Counted from the stretch's first letter, positions 23,786-31,947 are shown. The stretch is DNA of 44,208 bases from Anaerolineaceae bacterium (GCA_018056725.1 JAGPFF010000016.1:1-44208), one strand, 5' to 3'. Notes: generated from the sequence alone by a model not told the origin. Numbers and translations are program-made.

Positions 23786-23879
23786 CGGGAATGGATGGGA
23801 GTCGAACCCACCGCGGCCCGCAACGCGACCCGCCACCGATTTTGAAGACCGGGAAGCCCACCGGGACTTCTCCACTCCC
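23786..23879 (-). tRNA. selC: Selenocysteine tRNA, tRNA-Sec(TCA)
   Basis: A 94-base tRNA with the features that set tRNA-Sec apart. The acceptor stem has eight pairs (GGGAGTGG/CCATTCCC, one G-T) stacked on a five-pair T-stem. The D-stem has six pairs (GAAGTC/GGCTTC). The anticodon loop is CTTCAAA with anticodon TCA, and there is a very long, GC-rich variable arm. The T-loop is TTCGACT and the discriminator is G followed by CC, so the CCA end is not encoded. It is charged by SerRS, converted by SelA and delivered to UGA by SelB; none of those genes is in this window. Confidence 0.93.
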
Positions 23880-23886
23880 ACAGTTA

Positions 23887-23915
23887 AGAATACCCTATGG
23901 CTTGTCCGTTGGCAA
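23887..23915 (-). promoter_or_regulatory. Promoter of selC
   Basis: Minus-strand TTGCCA (23915-23910), 17-base spacer, TATTCT (23892-23887). The expected start falls within a base or two of the tRNA 5' end, so transcription may begin at the mature end, and the protease gene may be read from the same promoter. Confidence 0.6.
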
Positions 23916-23936
23916 GCCTGGAAGAAACAACTTGAT

Positions 23937-24482
23937 CTAAAAGATAAAAGGAAAAACCTCGGTTAACCACGGCATGAGGGCAATTGCCAGGTAACCCGCA
24001 CCAATCCCCAGAATAAAACCGGCAATGACGTCCGAGAGGTAATGTACGCCCATCCAAACGCGGGCAAGGCTGACGAGCAATGCCCAAATAACCAGCACCA
24101 ACCCGAACCATAGCGGCACCAGATTGAGCGCAATCACTGCCAACATGGAAGTGCGCGCGGCATGCCCGGATGGGAAGGAATGGGGATCCGTATTCCGGTA
24201 AACAGCCCCCCAATCACCCTCCGGACGGCGGCGGCGAATGGTGAATTTTATGGCAAAAATCAAAAGCGCAAGCACAATTGTGCTTGCAGCCATCAAGGCT
24301 GCCATGGAATGCCATGGACCGTGCGCGAAAAGCCAAAGGATGAAAAGCGCGATCAAGTCAAACCAGGAATCGCCGGAGTGAGCAAAAAATGCCGCCACCG
24401 GTTTGAAGCGCGAGTGCGATTCATTCAACCGAATATGAGCGGTCAGATTTTCATCGATACGAAGCATTCGATCCATCCACAT
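23937..24482 (-). CDS. PAP2-family membrane phosphatase
   Basis: A 181-residue protein with five or so membrane helices. The three phosphatase motifs are visible: Lys-x6-Arg-Pro (Lys-Phe-Thr-Ile-Arg-Arg-Arg-Arg-Pro), Pro-Ser-Gly-His-Ala-Ala-Arg, and Ser-Leu-Ala-Arg-Val-Trp-Met-Gly-Val-His-Tyr-Leu-Ser-Asp-Val. The second-motif His and third-motif His form the catalytic pair. It probably dephosphorylates a lipid such as undecaprenyl pyrophosphate or phosphatidic acid; the substrate is inferred. The ATG at 24482 lacks a clear ribosome-binding site, and an ATG two codons later is possible. It lies 57 bases before the selC 5' end, on the same strand. Confidence 0.92.
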   Translation of the reverse strand: MWMDRMLRIDENLTAHIRLNESHSRFKPVAAFFAHSGDSWFDLIALFILWLFAHGPWHSMAALMAASTIVLALLIFAIKFTIRRRRPEGDWGAVYRNTDPHSFPSGHAARTSMLAVIALNLVPLWFGLVLVIWALLVSLARVWMGVHYLSDVIAGFILGIGAGYLAIALMPWLTEVFPFIF

Positions 24483-24594
24483 AGCGCCTATTCTACTCCA
24501 ATCGTCAGGAAAAGGCTTGGAGCGTGCTTTACATTTGCAGAATAGCGTAAGAAGAAAAACTAAGTAACTTTTTGGTAATAAACGAATTTGTAAA

Positions 24595-24622
24595 TTGACA
24601 GAATGCCTGTTTACCGTATAAT
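24595..24622 (+). promoter_or_regulatory. Consensus promoter of the substrate-binding protein gene
   Basis: A perfect TTGACA (24595-24600), 16-base spacer and perfect TATAAT (24617-24622). The expected start is about 45 bases before the ATG. Confidence 0.85.
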
Positions 24623-24673
24623 CAACTTTGATCCGGCCTTTCGTGTTCGATTATTTCAAAGCGAGTGACTCCC

Positions 24674-26338
24674 ATGAGAAAAACTTTCAGGTGTACTCTT
24701 TCCACACTCCTCCTCGTGATCGGTATATTCTTATCTTCCTGTACCACAAACTCCTCAACCGACACTTCCCTGGCTCTGTACCAGGGACTTGCTGTGAGGA
24801 GCCCTAATTGTACTTATGGCGGAGAGATTAAATCAGTGGAGGCACTGGATGAATACACAGTCCGCTTTACCCTGTGTTACCCTGATTCTGCCTTTGCAGC
24901 CAAATTAGCGGCACCCATCTTTGCCATTCAGGATAGCGAGTATCTAAAATCGACCGGTGGGAATTCGGAAAAGATTTCCGCAAACCCAAATGGTACCGGA
25001 CCCTATATTTTGAAAGAATGGCGGAAGGGAATCGATACGACTCTGGTAAGCTCACCCACGTACTGGGGTTTGCCCGCCGCCACACCCAAACTGGAATTCC
25101 GCTGGCAACCGGATCAGGCGTTGCGGTTCAGTCAGTATGATTTCACTGCCATCGAGGGAATGGATTTCCCCTCGATTGTGATGACCAAGCCTTTCACCTA
25201 CCTGACCTACATGTATAACAACCCGGATCTCAAGGTGGTGTCGCACAAACCTTTAAATCTGTATTTCTTAGGCTTCAATAATTCAAAACCGCCATTTGAT
25301 AATGTCAAGGTACGCAAAGCGTTTTCTCTTGCCCTGGATCGCGCAGCATTAATTGATTTTTCCTTCCCCGTTGGGACGGAGCTGGCACAACAAATCATTC
25401 CTACCGGAGTGACTCCCGGGCGGACGAATCAAATGAAGTGGTTTGAGCAGGATACGGAAGAAGCGCTGGCTTTATTGAATGAGGCTGGCTTCGACTTCAC
25501 TCAGGAGATCCAACTGGCTTACCAGAATTCGCCGATGGAGACCCTGTATTCCCCGGGTGGACTGGCGCAGATGGTCAAAGATCAACTCGCCGAAATTGGG
25601 GTAAAGGTTATCATGCGCCCACTGCCCGCAGAGGAATTAAAAAGTAGCCTTGCTGCTGGGGATGAGATGTTCTTTATCGATTGGTACACCATTGACTACC
25701 TGGATGGCGTAGCCTTTTTTGATAAACCTTTTATCAGTGAAGCGCAACGATTTGGTCAGCCTTATTCCAACCTGCAGGCTTTTATCAAGAACGTGCGCGG
25801 TATTTCAAATCTGGATCGGAAGCAGCTTCTCTTCGATAAAATGAACCAGGCGGTGTTAGACGAAGTTCCCTTGATTCCCCTGGGTCACTCACCCAGTCTG
25901 ACGGTATTTCGCTCTTCCCTGCAAAATATCAGTTCGAATGCCTATTATGAAAACATCGAGCAGATCGTTAGTGACAAAGAGATTATCCGGTTCATAGGTC
26001 CCTCGGAGCCCCTGAGCCTTTGGCCCGCGGACGAGGACGACTATGCCACCTTCCGGATTACGCGCCTCCTGTATGACACACTGCTGGCACCCGGGTTCGG
26101 GGGGCAAAAGTTCACTCCATTACTGGCGGAAAACTGGCAATCCAATGATGCCTTAACGGAATGGACATTCCAGCTGCGCTATAATGTGCAATTTTCTAAT
26201 GGCAGCCAATTTGACGCGAACGATGTGGTTAACTCTTTTGCCGCAATTTGGGATGCCTCCAGTCCATATCATCAGGGTCGGAGCGGCGAATATGCCATGT
26301 TTAAACGGTTGTTCGGGAGCATGATCAATAGTAAATGA
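24674..26338 (+). CDS. Oligopeptide-binding lipoprotein (SBP family 5), apparently circularly permuted
   Basis: A 554-residue lipoprotein with a signal peptide ending in Leu-Ser-Ser-Cys. After a short linker it begins with Ile-Lys-Ser-Val-Glu-Ala-Leu-Asp-Glu-Tyr-Thr-Val-Arg-Phe-Thr-Leu, which in ordinary family-5 proteins lies about 130 residues in. The usual order then follows (Asn-Gly-Thr-Gly-Pro-Tyr, Asp-Asn-Val-Lys-Val-Arg-Lys-Ala-Phe-Ser-Leu-Ala-Leu-Asp-Arg). The last ~113 residues (from about 442) are the normal N-terminal lobe: Leu-Tyr-Asp-Thr-Leu-Leu, Pro-Leu-Leu-Ala-Glu-Asn-Trp, Phe-Gln-Leu-Arg, Asp-Ala-Asn-Asp-Val-Val. The total length equals one full domain, so it reads as a permutation rather than a truncated tandem. 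No ABC permease or ATPase gene is adjacent. It would bind a peptide or similar ligand outside the cell. Confidence 0.85.
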   Translation: MRKTFRCTLSTLLLVIGIFLSSCTTNSSTDTSLALYQGLAVRSPNCTYGGEIKSVEALDEYTVRFTLCYPDSAFAAKLAAPIFAIQDSEYLKSTGGNSEKISANPNGTGPYILKEWRKGIDTTLVSSPTYWGLPAATPKLEFRWQPDQALRFSQYDFTAIEGMDFPSIVMTKPFTYLTYMYNNPDLKVVSHKPLNLYFLGFNNSKPPFDNVKVRKAFSLALDRAALIDFSFPVGTELAQQIIPTGVTPGRTNQMKWFEQDTEEALALLNEAGFDFTQEIQLAYQNSPMETLYSPGGLAQMVKDQLAEIGVKVIMRPLPAEELKSSLAAGDEMFFIDWYTIDYLDGVAFFDKPFISEAQRFGQPYSNLQAFIKNVRGISNLDRKQLLFDKMNQAVLDEVPLIPLGHSPSLTVFRSSLQNISSNAYYENIEQIVSDKEIIRFIGPSEPLSLWPADEDDYATFRITRLLYDTLLAPGFGGQKFTPLLAENWQSNDALTEWTFQLRYNVQFSNGSQFDANDVVNSFAAIWDASSPYHQGRSGEYAMFKRLFGSMINSK

Positions 26339-26360
26339 TCCAGCAATATAGATTAAGAAT

Positions 26361-26400
26361 GAGGCTGTACAGTTGGGTTTGTACAGCCTCTTTGTCTGTT
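26361..26400 (+). terminator. Terminator after the substrate-binding protein gene
   Basis: An 11-bp perfect stem GAGGCTGTACA/TGTACAGCCTC, eight-base loop, then TTTGTCTGTT. The minus strand lacks a good T-run but the hairpin may serve the convergent gene too. Confidence 0.82.
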
Positions 26401-27376
26401 ATAGCGGGAGTTTCCAACGCCGGGCGGCGGATTCAATGATCTTTTGAACCACATCCTTATACGTGTAACCGGCAGTGACGGCAGCGTAAATGAGCGAAGC
26501 TTGCATCGGGTCCGGATCCATCAATGGGATCGGGTTCACTTCAAGGACGTAAGGGTTGCCATCTGCATCCATGCGTAGATCCATGCGGCACACATCATAA
26601 AGGTGCAACACGTTCATGGCACGTCGGGCAAGTTCCTGGAAGAACTCAGTTTTCTCCGGGCTCAAATCAGCCGGGCTGACCCGCACGACTTGACTGTTCT
26701 GGTCTTCTTTTTGGGTATAGGAATAAAAGCCGATCGGTGAAATGATCTCTACGATGGGTAATACCTCGTCCCCCAGAATGCCGATCGTGAATTCCCTTCC
26801 GGTGATATATTCTTCCACCAGGATCAAGGAATCGATAAAAGAACGTACATATTTCACCTGTCGAAGAAGCTCCTCTTCATTGCGCACGAGAGCGGCATCG
26901 TTGATACCGATCGAAGAACCCTCCACGCCGGGTTTGACGAAGAGCGGAAATTTCATGTGCGAGTGGTCAGGAATTTTCACACCATCACGGACCACCACAA
27001 AGTTAGCAGTGGGGATGTGGGTGTCGCGAAACATTTTTTTGGCGACTGCCTTGTTGTGGGCTAACGACATTCCCAATACTCCACCACCCGTATAAGGGAT
27101 GCGTAGACCATCCAGAATCGCAGGCATTTGTGCCTCACGCGAATCGCCGTAATGACCTTCTGCGGAATTGAAACAGAGGTCAGGAGCAAATTTTTTTAAA
27201 TCTGGAATGGCTTCAACTGTGGCTGGAAAATAACGGGCGGTATGACCCAGGTCAGTGAGCGACTGAAGGATCGCATCAACCGTAACGCGGTCGTCAAGAT
27301 CATCCCATCGCCCAGGAGGGTCTTCTTTCGAAACTGGAGCATCTTCTTTGAGGTTAGCGAGGACCGCGACTTTCAT
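26399..27376 (-). CDS. D-alanine--D-alanine ligase-like ATP-grasp protein
   Basis: A 325-residue ATP-grasp enzyme. It shows Asp-Leu-Cys-Phe-Asn-Ser-Ala-Glu-Gly, then Ile-Pro-Tyr-Thr-Gly-Gly and His-Asn-Lys-Ala-Val-Ala-Lys-Lys (ATP-binding lysine). The central domain has Phe-Pro-Leu-Phe-Val-Lys-Pro-Gly-Val-Glu-Gly-Ser-Ser-Ile-Gly-Ile, and the metal-binding end is Arg-Met-Asp-Leu-Arg and Val-Leu-Glu-Val-Asn-Pro-Ile-Pro. True Ddl enzymes have a slightly different loop near the first motif (His-Gly-x-x-Gly-Glu-Asp-Gly), replaced here by Gly-His-Tyr-Gly-Asp-Ser-Arg-Glu, so the exact substrate may differ. It may act in peptidoglycan precursor synthesis. The start at 27376 follows GGAGA six bases upstream. 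Confidence 0.8.
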   Translation of the reverse strand: MKVAVLANLKEDAPVSKEDPPGRWDDLDDRVTVDAILQSLTDLGHTARYFPATVEAIPDLKKFAPDLCFNSAEGHYGDSREAQMPAILDGLRIPYTGGGVLGMSLAHNKAVAKKMFRDTHIPTANFVVVRDGVKIPDHSHMKFPLFVKPGVEGSSIGINDAALVRNEEELLRQVKYVRSFIDSLILVEEYITGREFTIGILGDEVLPIVEIISPIGFYSYTQKEDQNSQVVRVSPADLSPEKTEFFQELARRAMNVLHLYDVCRMDLRMDADGNPYVLEVNPIPLMDPDPMQASLIYAAVTAGYTYKDVVQKIIESAARRWKLPL

Positions 27377-27412
27377 CTTTTCTCCATTTAGTGAATGCAC
27401 AAAACAGAGGCG

Positions 27413-27440
27413 ATTATATGACGATTATTCACCTTGACAA
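27413..27440 (-). promoter_or_regulatory. Promoter of the Ddl-like gene
   Basis: Minus-strand TTGTCA (27440-27435), 16-base spacer, TATAAT (27418-27413), about 37 bases before the ATG. Confidence 0.65.
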
Positions 27441-27546
27441 GGGGAAAAAGTTAACCTGTCAGGATTGTTTTTTAATGAACCACTGGCATCGCGCCTCTTG
27501 CCTGAAGTGATTCAGAGTAAAATATACCCTACAAAAGGGTTTGAAA

Positions 27547-28245
27547 ATGGAAGAATTGCCTCAATCTGATAAGAGAATCCTTGCTCTCATCCCCGCTTAC
27601 AATGAAGCGCAACGCATTGGCGATGTGGTCACCAAAACCCGCCGATATCTTCCTGTGTTGGTGGTGGATGATGGCTCAAAGGATGAAACTGCCGGAGTAG
27701 CTCGGATGTCAGGCGCAGAGGTTTTGGTTCAAACCCCCAATCAGGGGAAAGGCGCCGCACTTATGAACGGATTCCGGTATGTATTGGAGCAGGGATACGA
27801 CGCCGTGATCACTCTTGATGCCGATGGTCAGCATGACCCGGAGGAAATCCCCCTCTTTGTTACCGAATATGAAAAAGGAGCGGATCTGGTTATCGGTCAG
27901 CGTGATTTCAGGCAGATGCCCTTTCCGAGGAACTTTTCCAATGCCTTTGGCACCTGGCTCTTTTCCCGCGCCTTGGGTCAATACTGTCCGGATAACCAGT
28001 CCGGTTACCGTCTCCATTCTCGGAGAATGATTGAGGCTTCGTTAACCAGTTCGGAGACGAACTTTGAATTTGAAGTGGAAATAATTGCCCGCTGTGTCAT
28101 CCAGGGATACACACTGGCGTGGGTACCCATCAAGACCATTTATGCGGGTGAGCATAGCCATATCAAACCTCTTCGCCATATCCGCCACTTCTTCCGCATC
28201 GTACGGCACACAAGGAAAATGACCCGAAATGCACGACAAAAATAG
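27547..28245 (+). CDS. Family 2 glycosyltransferase (dolichyl/polyprenyl-phosphate type)
   Basis: A 232-residue soluble GT-A glycosyltransferase. Visible are Ala-Leu-Ile-Pro-Ala-Tyr-Asn-Glu near the start, Val-Val-Asp-Asp-Gly-Ser-Lys-Asp (nucleotide site), Gly-Lys-Gly-Ala-Ala-Leu-Met-Asn-Gly and the metal-binding Leu-Asp-Ala-Asp-Gly-Gln-His-Asp-Pro. Lacking membrane helices, it resembles the catalytic part of polyprenyl-phosphate mannosyl- or glucosyltransferases, which make a lipid-linked sugar from a nucleotide sugar. The acceptor is inferred. The ATG at 27547 has AGGG about seven bases upstream; a TTG two codons before is less likely. An Agl23-type membrane protein at 42633 could use such lipid-linked sugars, but the genes are far apart. 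Confidence 0.87.
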   Translation: MEELPQSDKRILALIPAYNEAQRIGDVVTKTRRYLPVLVVDDGSKDETAGVARMSGAEVLVQTPNQGKGAALMNGFRYVLEQGYDAVITLDADGQHDPEEIPLFVTEYEKGADLVIGQRDFRQMPFPRNFSNAFGTWLFSRALGQYCPDNQSGYRLHSRRMIEASLTSSETNFEFEVEIIARCVIQGYTLAWVPIKTIYAGEHSHIKPLRHIRHFFRIVRHTRKMTRNARQK

Positions 28246-28417
28246 TTCCTCCGTCTCCTGATCTTCCCGGCATGATTTCATAATCTGATTGAATGTAGAA
28301 AAAGATCAAAATCGCTCGTCTTGGTCAGAAGATAAAAGAACGATGAACCAGTAAAGCCATTAACCATATTTTGAAGCGAGTTGCTTTCGCCTGAGTTCCT
28401 CATCACTGGAGAACTGA
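28246..28417. other. Intergenic gap, no recognisable element
   Basis: About 170 bases between the glycosyltransferase and CoA-binding genes. I see no clear hairpin, promoter or small gene. Confidence 0.5.
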
Positions 28418-28873
28418 ATGAAAAACAGCATGAACATCATTGAAGAGTTCCTGACACTAAAGACACTGGCTGTTGTGGGAGTTTCACGGCGTAAGGATAA
28501 ATTTGGCAATGTCATTTACCGTGAACTAAGGGCGAGGGGGTATCAGGTGATGGCAGTGAACCCAAATGCGGATATGGTGGAGGGTGACCGTTGTTACGCC
28601 GGGTTGGGCGCTTTGCCTGAAAAACCACAAGGGATCGTGCTTGTCATTCCTCCAGATCAGGGTGTAAAAATCCTCGAAGAAGCCGCAGCGGCTGGCATTA
28701 AGTATGTTTGGGTGCAGCCCGGGGCGGATTCACCCGAAATTGAAAAACGCTGTCAAGAATTTGGGCTGTCTGCGGTGATTGGGGATTGCCTGCTGATGTT
28801 TCTTTCTCCGGTAACTTCAATCCATCGCATTCATCGGACGCTCAGGCGTTTGTCAGGAAGAATGCCAAAATAA
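28418..28873 (+). CDS. CoA-binding protein (YccU-like)
   Basis: A 151-residue single-domain CoA-binding Rossmann protein. It has the first strand Leu-Ala-Val-Val-Gly-Val-Ser-Arg followed by Asp-Lys-Phe-Gly-Asn, then Gly-Tyr-Gln-Val-Met-Ala-Val-Asn-Pro-Asn. A Gly-Ile-Val-Leu-Val-Ile-Pro-Pro segment and Val-Trp-Val-Gln-Pro-Gly-Ala complete the fold seen in the CoA-binding domain of acyl-CoA synthetases, without their other domains. Its physiological role is unknown. The ATG has GGAG six bases upstream. The gene ends at the bidirectional hairpin shared with valS. Confidence 0.88.
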   Translation: MKNSMNIIEEFLTLKTLAVVGVSRRKDKFGNVIYRELRARGYQVMAVNPNADMVEGDRCYAGLGALPEKPQGIVLVIPPDQGVKILEEAAAAGIKYVWVQPGADSPEIEKRCQEFGLSAVIGDCLLMFLSPVTSIHRIHRTLRRLSGRMPK

Positions 28874-28900
28874 AAAATGCTGGTCGTTTTCGACCAGCAT
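28868..28900 (-). terminator. Terminator shared by valS and the CoA-binding gene
   Basis: A 10-bp perfect stem ATGCTGGTCG/CGACCAGCAT with a TTTT loop. On the minus strand TTTTTTATTTT follows, a strong terminator for valS; on the plus strand CTCTTGTTT follows, weaker. Confidence 0.9.
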
Positions 28901-28907
28901 CTCTTGT

Positions 28908-31604
28908 TTACCCGATTTGGGCGAGCAGTTTCTCGCGTGTTTCAAGATATTCATTCAGTTTGAGCTTCTCCTTTTCCACAACGGGCGCGGGGGCTTTGGC
29001 GGCAAAGTCACTGGAGAGCAGCGCGGAGAGCCTTTCAATCTGGGAATTTATCACTTCCAGGTCTTTTCTCAGCCTTTCCACATCCTCTTCGTTCCCTGAT
29101 GGACCGGTTAAGTTCAGGTAGATTTCAATTCCAGAAACCACCACCGAATTGAATCCAGTTACATCCTCTTTGATGTGGTGAGCGAGATGGGACTGTTTGG
29201 CGTCCAACCCGGCAAGGGCTGCGATCGTGGAACACTGACCCCGTAGAATGTCAATTTTTTGACCGGCAGCAATAAATGCCGGCAGTTTCCGCCCGGGAGT
29301 GACCTTTTTTTCTGCGCGCAGGTTACGGATTGCACGGACGATCTCCTGGATTAAACTGAAATTACGGGTAGCTTCCTCTTCCCACCCCTCAGGTTCGCCA
29401 GCTTCGGGCCAGCGTGCGCAAATCAGCATTTCCTCCCATCCACTGCGCGAGGCAAAGGGCTTGTACCCCTTTGCCAATGCCGCAGTTTTGAGATGCCCCC
29501 ATAGTTCTTCGGTCACGAAGGGGGTAAATGGGTGGAGCAGACGCAGGCAGGCGTCAAGCACGCGAACCAGGGTTGTGGCAGTGTAATAGGCGCGATCATG
29601 CCCTTCTGCCATCTGGATCTTGGCGATTTCGAGGTACCAATCAGCGAAATCCGACCAGAAGAACTCATAGATCTGACGACCCGCTTCGCCGAACTGATAG
29701 CTTTTGAAGAGACGATCAGTGTCACGTAGGAGACCTTTCAATCTTGCCCAAATCCAGGAATCCGCGAGGCTCCATTCTGGCTCATCTTCCGCTTCAGCGG
29801 GTGCGTTCTGAAGGGCAGAGAGGACAAAACGACCGGCGTTCCACACTTTATTGGCAAAATTGCGGTTCGCCTCCACTTTCTTAAGATCCAGGTTTGTATC
29901 ATGACCGGGGGTTGACCCGACCAGAAGGGTAAAACGCAGGGCGTCGGTGCCGAAATTGTCCATGACCTCAATGGGATCCACCACATTGCCCTTTGTTTTG
30001 CTCATCTTTTGACCATCCTTGTCGAGGATTAAGCCGTGCAGGTAGACAGTGTGGAATGGAACCTGTCCGGTGAATTCCAGCCCAAACATCATCATGCGGG
30101 CAACCCAGAAGAAGAGGATATCCGCACCAGTTTCCATCACTGAGGTGGGGTAGAAATAATGGTAATCCGGCGTTTCCTCTGGCCAGCCTAGTGTGGAAAA
30201 TGGCCACAGACCGGACGAGAACCAGGTATCCAGTACGTCGTCATCTTGATGGAGGGTGCTGCTGCCACATTTTGGGCACGCTGTGGGATCTTCTCGGGCG
30301 ACGATCACTTCTCCACAATCCAGGCAGTACCAAACGGGGATGCGGTGCCCCCACCACAGTTGCCGGCTGATGCACCAGTCACGAATATTCTCCAGCCAGT
30401 TGAAATAGATTTTTGTGAAGCGTTCAGGCACGATGCGGGTCTCGCCATTCCGAACGGCATCCAAGGCACGGTCAGCCAAAGGTTGGATCTTGATGAACCA
30501 TTGGGTTGAAATCATAGGCTCGATAATTTCGCCACTCCGCTGAGAACGCGGAACATTAAGAGTGTAGGGTTGTTCCTTAATTACGAGACCCGCGGAGCGC
30601 ATGTCCTCCCAGATCTTCTTGCGGCATTCGAAGCGATCCATCCCTTTGTAGGGTCCGGCGTATTCGTTCATTCTGGCGGATTCATCCAGGATGCTGATCA
30701 TTTCAAGCCCGTGATTGAGCCCAATGGCATAGTCGTTTGGATCATGTGCCGGGGTAATCTTAAGCGCGCCCGTACCGAACTCCATAGTAACGTAGTCATC
30801 TGCGATTACTGGAATGAGCCGGTGGAGGATTGGCACAATTACTTCTTTACCAATGTATTTCTGGTATCTTTCATCCGCAGGATGGACTGCCACAGCGGTA
30901 TCCCCAAGGATCGTTTCAGGACGCGTGGTGGCGACAGGTATAAAGTCACCAGACCCATCAGCAAGCATGTACTTGAAATAGTATAGGTAACCTGGTTCCT
31001 CACTGTACTCCACTTCCAGGTCGGAAACCGCAGTGCGCAGCGCGGGAGACCAGTTGATCATCCGCGGACCGCGGTAGATCAGTCCTTTCTCGTAAAGGCG
31101 CACAAAGGCTTCGCGCACTGCCTTGGAAAGACCATCATCGAGGGTGAATCTTTCCCGTGTCCAATCACAGGAGGCGCCCAACCTGCGAATCTGGCTGGTG
31201 ATACGCTGGCTGTACTTTTCTTTCCATTCCCATGTCCGACGCAGGAATTCCTCCCTGCCCATTTCATCGCGCTTTAACCCTTCTTTCGCCAGCGCTTTTT
31301 CCACCAACATTTGAGTGGCGATGCCGGCATGGTCAGTTCCGGGAATCCATAGAGTGGGTTCCCCTTTCATGCGATGGTAGCGAATCATTAAGTCTTCCAT
31401 TGATACAAACATGGCATGACCAGTGTGAAGTTCACCAGTGACATTAGGCGGAGGAATGGCGATGACGAAAGGTTTTTTAGAGGGATCGAATCCCTCCTTG
31501 CGGGGATCATTGTAGGGTTGGAAAAACCCGCCTTCTTCCCAAACTTTATATAGTCGCTGTTCCGTAGATTGAAAATCATAGGCTTTAGGGAGTTCTGTGG
31601 TCAT
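28908..31604 (-). CDS. valS: Valyl-tRNA synthetase
   Basis: An 898-residue class I synthetase. The HIGH motif is H60-T-G-H63 after Pro-Pro-Asn-Val-Thr-Gly, and the KMSKS loop is K533-M-S-K-T537. An editing domain lies in residues ~190-350 with Thr-Thr-Arg-Pro-Glu-Thr. Cysteines at 427, 430, 443 and 446 may hold zinc. After the anticodon-binding domain, residues ~830-898 form the valyl-type coiled coil. It charges tRNA-Val, of which one gene (GAC) lies in this window. The gene is preceded by a T-box leader and strong promoter, so expression follows tRNA-Val charging. The ATG at 31604 follows GGAGG about eight bases upstream. Confidence 0.97.
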   Translation of the reverse strand: MTTELPKAYDFQSTEQRLYKVWEEGGFFQPYNDPRKEGFDPSKKPFVIAIPPPNVTGELHTGHAMFVSMEDLMIRYHRMKGEPTLWIPGTDHAGIATQMLVEKALAKEGLKRDEMGREEFLRRTWEWKEKYSQRITSQIRRLGASCDWTRERFTLDDGLSKAVREAFVRLYEKGLIYRGPRMINWSPALRTAVSDLEVEYSEEPGYLYYFKYMLADGSGDFIPVATTRPETILGDTAVAVHPADERYQKYIGKEVIVPILHRLIPVIADDYVTMEFGTGALKITPAHDPNDYAIGLNHGLEMISILDESARMNEYAGPYKGMDRFECRKKIWEDMRSAGLVIKEQPYTLNVPRSQRSGEIIEPMISTQWFIKIQPLADRALDAVRNGETRIVPERFTKIYFNWLENIRDWCISRQLWWGHRIPVWYCLDCGEVIVAREDPTACPKCGSSTLHQDDDVLDTWFSSGLWPFSTLGWPEETPDYHYFYPTSVMETGADILFFWVARMMMFGLEFTGQVPFHTVYLHGLILDKDGQKMSKTKGNVVDPIEVMDNFGTDALRFTLLVGSTPGHDTNLDLKKVEANRNFANKVWNAGRFVLSALQNAPAEAEDEPEWSLADSWIWARLKGLLRDTDRLFKSYQFGEAGRQIYEFFWSDFADWYLEIAKIQMAEGHDRAYYTATTLVRVLDACLRLLHPFTPFVTEELWGHLKTAALAKGYKPFASRSGWEEMLICARWPEAGEPEGWEEEATRNFSLIQEIVRAIRNLRAEKKVTPGRKLPAFIAAGQKIDILRGQCSTIAALAGLDAKQSHLAHHIKEDVTGFNSVVVSGIEIYLNLTGPSGNEEDVERLRKDLEVINSQIERLSALLSSDFAAKAPAPVVEKEKLKLNEYLETREKLLAQIG

Positions 31605-31901
31605 CTTATTGCCTCCATCGTTTTCAGAATTAAAAAACCTTTCATCCTCAAGAGGACGAAAGGCTGAATCTTTCGCGGTACCACCTCAATTCGCCATTTA
31701 TGGCGCACTTCTCCAGACGAGTATCTGGATTACGCGCTAACGGGCTTACCCGTGCCGGTCTATCGCCTGTATCAGGTTTCTTCGGCATTTTAGCCAAACG
31801 ACTTCGGTCTTATTTCGCTGCGGGAGTTTCCAGCCAGGGATCCCTTCTCTATCAGCGAGGTGCCAAACCTACTCCTTTTGGCGTGACTCGTATACAATTA
31901 T
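31605..31901 (-). promoter_or_regulatory. T-box riboswitch controlling valS (specifier GUC)
   Basis: On the minus strand the leader shows all key T-box parts. Stem I begins GCCAAA pairing with TTTGGC; its specifier loop has AGTA on the 5' side and GAA on the 3' side, followed by GTC at 31802-31800, a valine codon. The T-box core GGTGGTACCGCG is at 31685-31674, with the UGGU bulge. The terminator follows. The tRNA-Val(GAC) at 12757-12833 pairs with both: anticodon GAC with GUC, and its ACCA end with UGGU. Uncharged tRNA-Val would stabilise the antiterminator and turn valS on; charged tRNA cannot. The secondary structure is by eye. Confidence 0.92.
31632..31663 (-). terminator. T-box terminator hairpin of valS leader
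   Basis: CCTTTCGTCCTC and GAGGATGAAAGG pair (one G-U) and are followed by TTTTTT. The 5' arm lies just after the T-box core, as needed for the terminator/antiterminator switch. Confidence 0.9.
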
Positions 31902-31907
31902 GAACCA

Positions 31908-31936
31908 ATTATACAGATGTTGACATCAGGCGTCAA
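31908..31936 (-). promoter_or_regulatory. Promoter of the valS leader
   Basis: Minus-strand TTGACG (31936-31931), exact 17-base spacer, TATAAT (31913-31908). The expected start is near 31901, at the foot of T-box stem I. Confidence 0.8.
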
Positions 31937-31947
31937 CTTAATCACCA

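Noticed and set aside
23764..23823. N-terminal extension of the site-2 protease
   Set aside because: It would overlap the selenocysteine tRNA; ATG 23763 has a ribosome-binding site.
26000..26338. Truncated second substrate-binding domain (pseudogene)
   Set aside because: The C-terminal piece is exactly what the N-terminus lacks, so a single permuted domain explains the protein without damage.
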